64,000 nt of DNA, from the NCBI RefSeq assembly GCF_048771995.1, contig NC_133030.1, positions 10,432,001 to 10,496,000 of the forward strand, given 5' to 3'. The position numbers were made by a program, and so were the translations under genes. Position 1 is the first letter of the stretch. Every line of letters begins with the position of its first letter. This DNA is from Taeniopygia guttata (Eukaryota > Chordata > Aves > Passeriformes > Estrildidae). Shown piece after piece: positions 59,700-64,000 of the stretch. The notes under the pieces are model-generated. The model did not search any database. It had not been told where the DNA came from and saw only the letters and a program-made list of their open reading frames with translations.

Positions 59700-62600
59700 C
59701 ATCAAGTCCACTTGGTTTATTTATTTATCATTGTTACCTCGTCTGTGAAACACAGCCCACATCAACTGTACCAGCCACCCAGGATTTATGGCAGTGAACT
59801 GAACCCAAAATAACAGTCTCATCTCATTTCTTTTCCCCCTCTTGCTTGCCTGATTTGAATAGAGGACGTGAAATCAGGCTCACAATGCCAAGAATGTGGT
59901 GAGATAAGGTCTGAATCACTGCAGCTCCTCAGGCTTTCCTAAAGTAGTGACACAGAGCTCACTCCAACCCCAGCACTCTCTGTTTGTCAGGTACTGAACA
60001 CCTTGAAGATAAAGCTTTTTATGTGAAATACAGTGTCGCTGATCCACGTGGAAAATTATAAGGCACATACAATTTTTTTGTTGTTTTCTTTTTTTTTTTT
60101 TTTTAAAAACACACATTCTGAAGCGTTACAATCATGCTACTCTGGGTGGCCCAGCCAAGGACAGAGGGGATGAAAGTCCACAAAATGCAGGAAAATACAG
60201 GGGAAAAAAAAAAAAAAACCACAGAAAAAAATACAGAAACCAAAGAATAAAGCAGAACACATTGATACAATGTACACAACAGCAATGATCAACTCTTCTC
60301 ATTTCTTTGGCCAACAAGCAGTGACAATTGCAAAGCATTCTTTGTTTTGCACTGGAAATACCTGACTTTATTTGGATACACAGATGTTTGCCACAATACC
60401 TGAAATAAGTAAATAAAAAAAACCCAAACAGGCTTGTTCTAGTTTATGTTTTTAACAAAACAAAGCTGCCAAGTAATTGTTGCTGGGAAATCATGAGAGA
60501 AATAATAACAGAGGGCTATAAAAATGATAAGCTAGAATGACAGCTGAGAAGAGGTTTGTAGTTAAGGAACATATGAAACCAAATGGCAACGGTTCTAGGT
60601 ATTTATTCCAATATCTTAGAAAATAAAAATAAAAAATATTCTTCATTGCATCACCATTTAAAGATAGAAAAACAAATCTTTAACTTAAGCCAAAAGAAGA
60701 TGATAATTGTTTCCTCGTTTTTTGGGTTTTTTTTTTGTTTGGTTGGGTTTTTTTTCCATTCTCAGCCTTGTTTATTCACAGTACAAACAGAGCCCGCTGG
60801 TACAGATTTCGAAGTCACAGATGCACAAAGTCGGACAAGGAGTGCTGCTCCCTCCTCCACTCTGCGCAGCTGCTCTGCCCCAGAGAAACCCCAGCTCCAA
60901 ATAAAAATCAAATCCCCAAGCCCTCACTTTTCAGTGCCCCGTGAAATTGCAGAGCAGCAGCAGCACTGAAGCTCGAGGCGTGCATTCCCCGAGCAAAGAA
61001 CATTCCACACATTTCAGAATTCCACCTTAAGGCAAAAAAAAACCCCAAAAAACCAAAAACAAAACAAAAAAACCCCCAAACCCCCTAAAAAACCAAAACC
61101 AAAACAAAAAACAAACAAACAAACCAAACCAAAATAACTCCAAAACAAAACAACAAAAAAACTAAGGTAATGGAGTTTTCTACCTGTCCCCTTCAAAGTT
61201 TCCTGCTTTTCCAGATTTCAAGCGTGACCCTTGAAATTCAGCAAATGAACAGAACATTCGGCATAAGGAATGCTTTAACAAAAAAAAAAAAAAAAAAAAG
61301 AATAAACAGGAAAGGCTTTTCCCAACAATAAATCAATAATTTCCCCTTAGTTCTATCTACATTTTGTTAAAACAAATTGCAACTTTTTTTGGCAACTTAT
61401 TTTTTTTTCTTTTTTAATAAAAATCCAGACAGTGTTCTCTGTTTGCAATCAGAAACACACCCTTAGTGCAATATTATATTTATTTCTTACAGTAATTTTG
61501 GTTGCCATACAAGAGTATTAAGGATTGGGGAAAAGTGCAAGTTACAGGAGCTTGATTTTGTTTTTTTAATCAGTTGAAATAAGAGGAATTAAAGCACAAA
61601 AATTACAGCAACATAGATAACGTGAACACAAGTTGTTACACAAACTATAGCGAGAAACATATTAGTATCTAGAAAAGAAAAGAAAAAATGTAATGGAAAA
61701 ATTATCAATATTTGTGGCTCATACACATAATCATCACCAGATCAACTGGGTAATGCTTTCTAAGAACTGAGAGGAAAAGAAAAAAAATCACTATTTTTTT
61801 ATTAACTTAAGTACCACAAATAATTAACTTCTTTGTGATATGTAAATTCTGTAAATCAACAGTCACATCTAGTCATTTTATAATATATGAATTAAACTTA
61901 AAATGTTCTCAGACACCTAGGGCAAGGAGTCTGTGCAGTTATACACAATTTACATCTTGTAAGATTTTGGTATTGTATACACAAATATTACAGAAACTAG
62001 GCATGTAAATGCAATTTATTTAAATTACAGTATATAAACAAAAGTTGATCCTAAAACCCAGAATATCATAGATATCTAATGACTTTGTTTTTCACTATCA
62101 GAGTAGCATGAAAGAAATGGGTCTTCTCTCCTCCCCCCTGCTGAAAATACTCGGAGGCCACGGCGTTATCTGTTACTATTGCTTTCTTTTTTTTGTTTCA
62201 AACCACCCCTCAGAGCTGGAGACTGAACTCGACTTGGCAGAGGTGCATTCTGCTGGTCCAAGTAGGTCCCCTCAGGTCTCCTTACCTTTTGGCTTCATAG
62301 GACACAAGGTGAAAAATAAAACTATTCCCTTACACCTCCTTCGTCTGCCCGTTGTGTACCTGCTCTTGGAGTACCTGAAGAGATGCAGAGCAGGAGCCAC
62401 ACCTGTGTGAGGAAGGGACGCTCCCACCTGGGAGCTACTGGGTGTGCCAGCGCTTGTTCAGGGCAAGTTCAACCAACGGGAAGGTTGTGATCCAAAAAAA
62501 GCAGCTTTAAAAGTCAACGTCTATGTTTTTTAATTTTACTACTGTATTTATTTCCTAACGTGTTTCTGGCACATGTTATAGAGGTAATAGCAACTGTACC

Positions 62601-64000
62601 CAAAGAAACAAACAAAAAAAAAATTAAAAAAAAGAGAGAGCATGGCATCAGTGGTTTATTTACTGAATTCTGTCGTATCACCAAATGGAAGACAAAAGAT
62701 GGCTAAATTACCTTTGTTTTTTTATTTTTTTCACTTCTTGAAGTGTGTGATGGCCTCAAGTTGCCTGCATCAACCTATCTGAGTGGAACTGCCATTTTCT
62801 ACACCTCCCATGGAAAAACTCAGCACTCCTCGACAGCAAAACGCCTCAGTGCTTCGTTTTTATGACAAGGTTCCTTGGAACTCCCCAAATACAAACAGAG
62901 CACAGTAACAGATGTTAAGTCAAAAGATTTGCTGTTCCAAAAAGGGGGCAGGAGGCTTAAATAAGTTGATTTTTATGAGTTTCCAATGCGTTGGTAACTG
63001 TAACCACTTTTGAAGAAATACTCATCCTCCTCTGTAGAAGTTCTAGCAAAGATAGAAAATATAACACAGCTCTGCTGGTTCAGATGCATCCAAATGAGGT
63101 TGATTTTAAAAAGGTCAAGACTTTATAATTATTCCACAGAAATAGTAGTAAACCACAAAAAGTTTTTTTTTTCTTTTTTTTTTGTTTGTCTGTTTTTAAC
63201 TTCCTAGCACTGAAGTGGCACAAAGGCTGCCCAGTAGACCAGCCACTTATTTTCTTAAAATATTGTGCTTATAAACTATCTGTACAACTATTTAAACTTG
63301 CAGTAAAGAAAGATATTTAAAATGCTAAACTTTATGTACTCATACTAGGGCTGTTGCAGACCTAATTAGACACTTGTTTGTGAGCAAAAAATAATCACAA
63401 TAATAAAAAACTTAGAGATAGGCTGGACCATATCAAGGACCATATCAAGGAAAGAAAGTTCAGGTACCTTGCAAAATGTAAGGGAACCTGAAAGTTTGGT
63501 AGGGAGGCAGTTTAGCCATCCACATCCAATTTACCCACCTTGAACATCTTGAATATTCTGCCCAGAAAGTCCTACAAAACTCACAGATATTCAGAGGTGT
63601 TAATTACAAGGGGGAGTTCAAACATGCAGAGAGAGACTTGTTAACTTGAAAGTCAAAAAAAAAAAAATTTTTTTTTTTAAACAAAGCTGTGTGAACCAGC
63701 CATGGGTGTTTCTCCCCTGCTGACGGAAGTCTGCCAGAAAGTTCTCTCTGCCCCACTCCCAGCCCTGGATTCTGGCAGGATGCTCCCACCTCTTGTGCCA
63801 AGGAATGGGCTGGGGGCCAGTGCCCGGCCCTCTGTCCTTGTCCAGAGCCAGTTCCTGCCAGCAGTGATAAAATGAGAGCCCTCCCCAGCCGTCCTGGCTC
63901 TCAGAACGCACGCACCCCGAGACACTCAACAGCTCTTTCCATCTTGGCATCACCTCTCTGCCTCCTCTCAAGGATCTGAAGCATTTCCATCCTAACAGGC
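59700..64000 (-). other. SHANK2: Possible SHANK2 3' UTR (minus strand)
   Basis: AT-rich, low-CpG block with many TTTATT hexamers on the + strand, that is AATAAA on the minus strand (for example about 59719, 60367, 60602 and 61490), and no coding exon. SHANK2 follows CTTN tail-to-tail in the conserved vertebrate order. Its SAM-domain exon is not in the window, so only UTR could be present. The assignment rests on synteny and composition. Confidence 0.35.
61026..61160. repeat. A/C-rich low-complexity tract
   Basis: About 135 bases of A runs separated by C runs (aaaaaaccccaaaaaaccaa and similar). Reads as T/G-rich on the minus strand. Confidence 0.85.

Larger units (their letters stand above)
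53331..59700. other. Intergenic region CTTN-SHANK2 side
   Basis: No credible gene. It contains a CR1 3' end (55640-55745), a degraded CR1 (57304-57480), C19 (55877-55895), A30 (56311-56340) and T24 (59206-59229). Several open frames of 100-160 codons lack any family resemblance. Confidence 0.6.

Noticed and set aside
63425-63448. 12-bp tandem duplication ggaccatatcaa considered as a CArG-type binding site
   Set aside because: The core does not fit CC(A/T)6GG; it is only a short local duplication.
63618-63971. Minus-strand open frame of 117 codons near the right edge
   Set aside because: It does not match the SHANK2 C terminus or any SAM domain and ends in a homopolymer-coded Lys/Phe stretch.

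Overview
This is a vertebrate nuclear window, very probably from a bird. Coding exons are short and bounded by GT-AG introns, there is no operon structure, and several fragments match the chicken-repeat-1 (CR1) LINE family of birds and reptiles. T-rich introns broken up by short G runs would fit a songbird, but the species is not established. Exons were assigned by translating both strands, matching to family sequences known from memory, and requiring splice phase to stay consistent from exon to exon. No database search was possible.

Positions 1-30.3 kb (+ strand) hold the 3' part of PPFIA1 (liprin-alpha-1), a presynaptic and focal-adhesion scaffold. The N-terminal exons lie left of the window. 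Twenty-three exons of the main reading frame are visible (376-27563, 1024 codons before the stop): the coiled-coil half, a Ser/Pro-rich linker, three SAM domains and a C-terminal PDZ-binding tail. The 3' UTR exon runs from 28851 to about 30335 and has three poly(A) signals. Between the main exons lie alternative cassettes, all a multiple of three in length: 30 nt (11454), 63 nt (20735) and 27 nt (21340), which resemble segments known in other liprin-alphas, and two I do not know as described, 75 nt (3581) and 12 nt (15863). Skipping the stop-bearing exon at 27505 would exchange the PDZ ligand for another tail.

Positions 30.4-32.7 kb are intergenic. A CpG-rich block at about 32.43-33.30 kb is the likely CTTN promoter and non-coding first exon. 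CTTN (cortactin, 548 codons) is complete from the ATG at 35684 to the stop at 51659. It has an acidic Arp2/3-binding N terminus, six and a half 37-residue F-actin-binding repeats, a helical segment, a Ser/Thr/Pro and tyrosine-rich region and a C-terminal SH3 domain. Its 3' UTR ends near 53330. Points of interest are a GC donor on the repeat-6 exon, a weak donor on the repeat-4 exon, and a regular 111-nt exon unit.

Positions 53.3-59.7 kb are intergenic with degraded CR1 copies and homopolymers. The AT-rich 59.7-64 kb block has no convincing coding sequence. From the conserved order PPFIA1-CTTN-SHANK2 (human 11q13) it may be the long 3' UTR of a minus-strand SHANK2, but this rests on synteny and composition only.

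PPFIA1 and CTTN both work at the cell cortex, in adhesion and synapse organisation and in branched actin respectively. Their adjacency is conserved synteny, not an operon.
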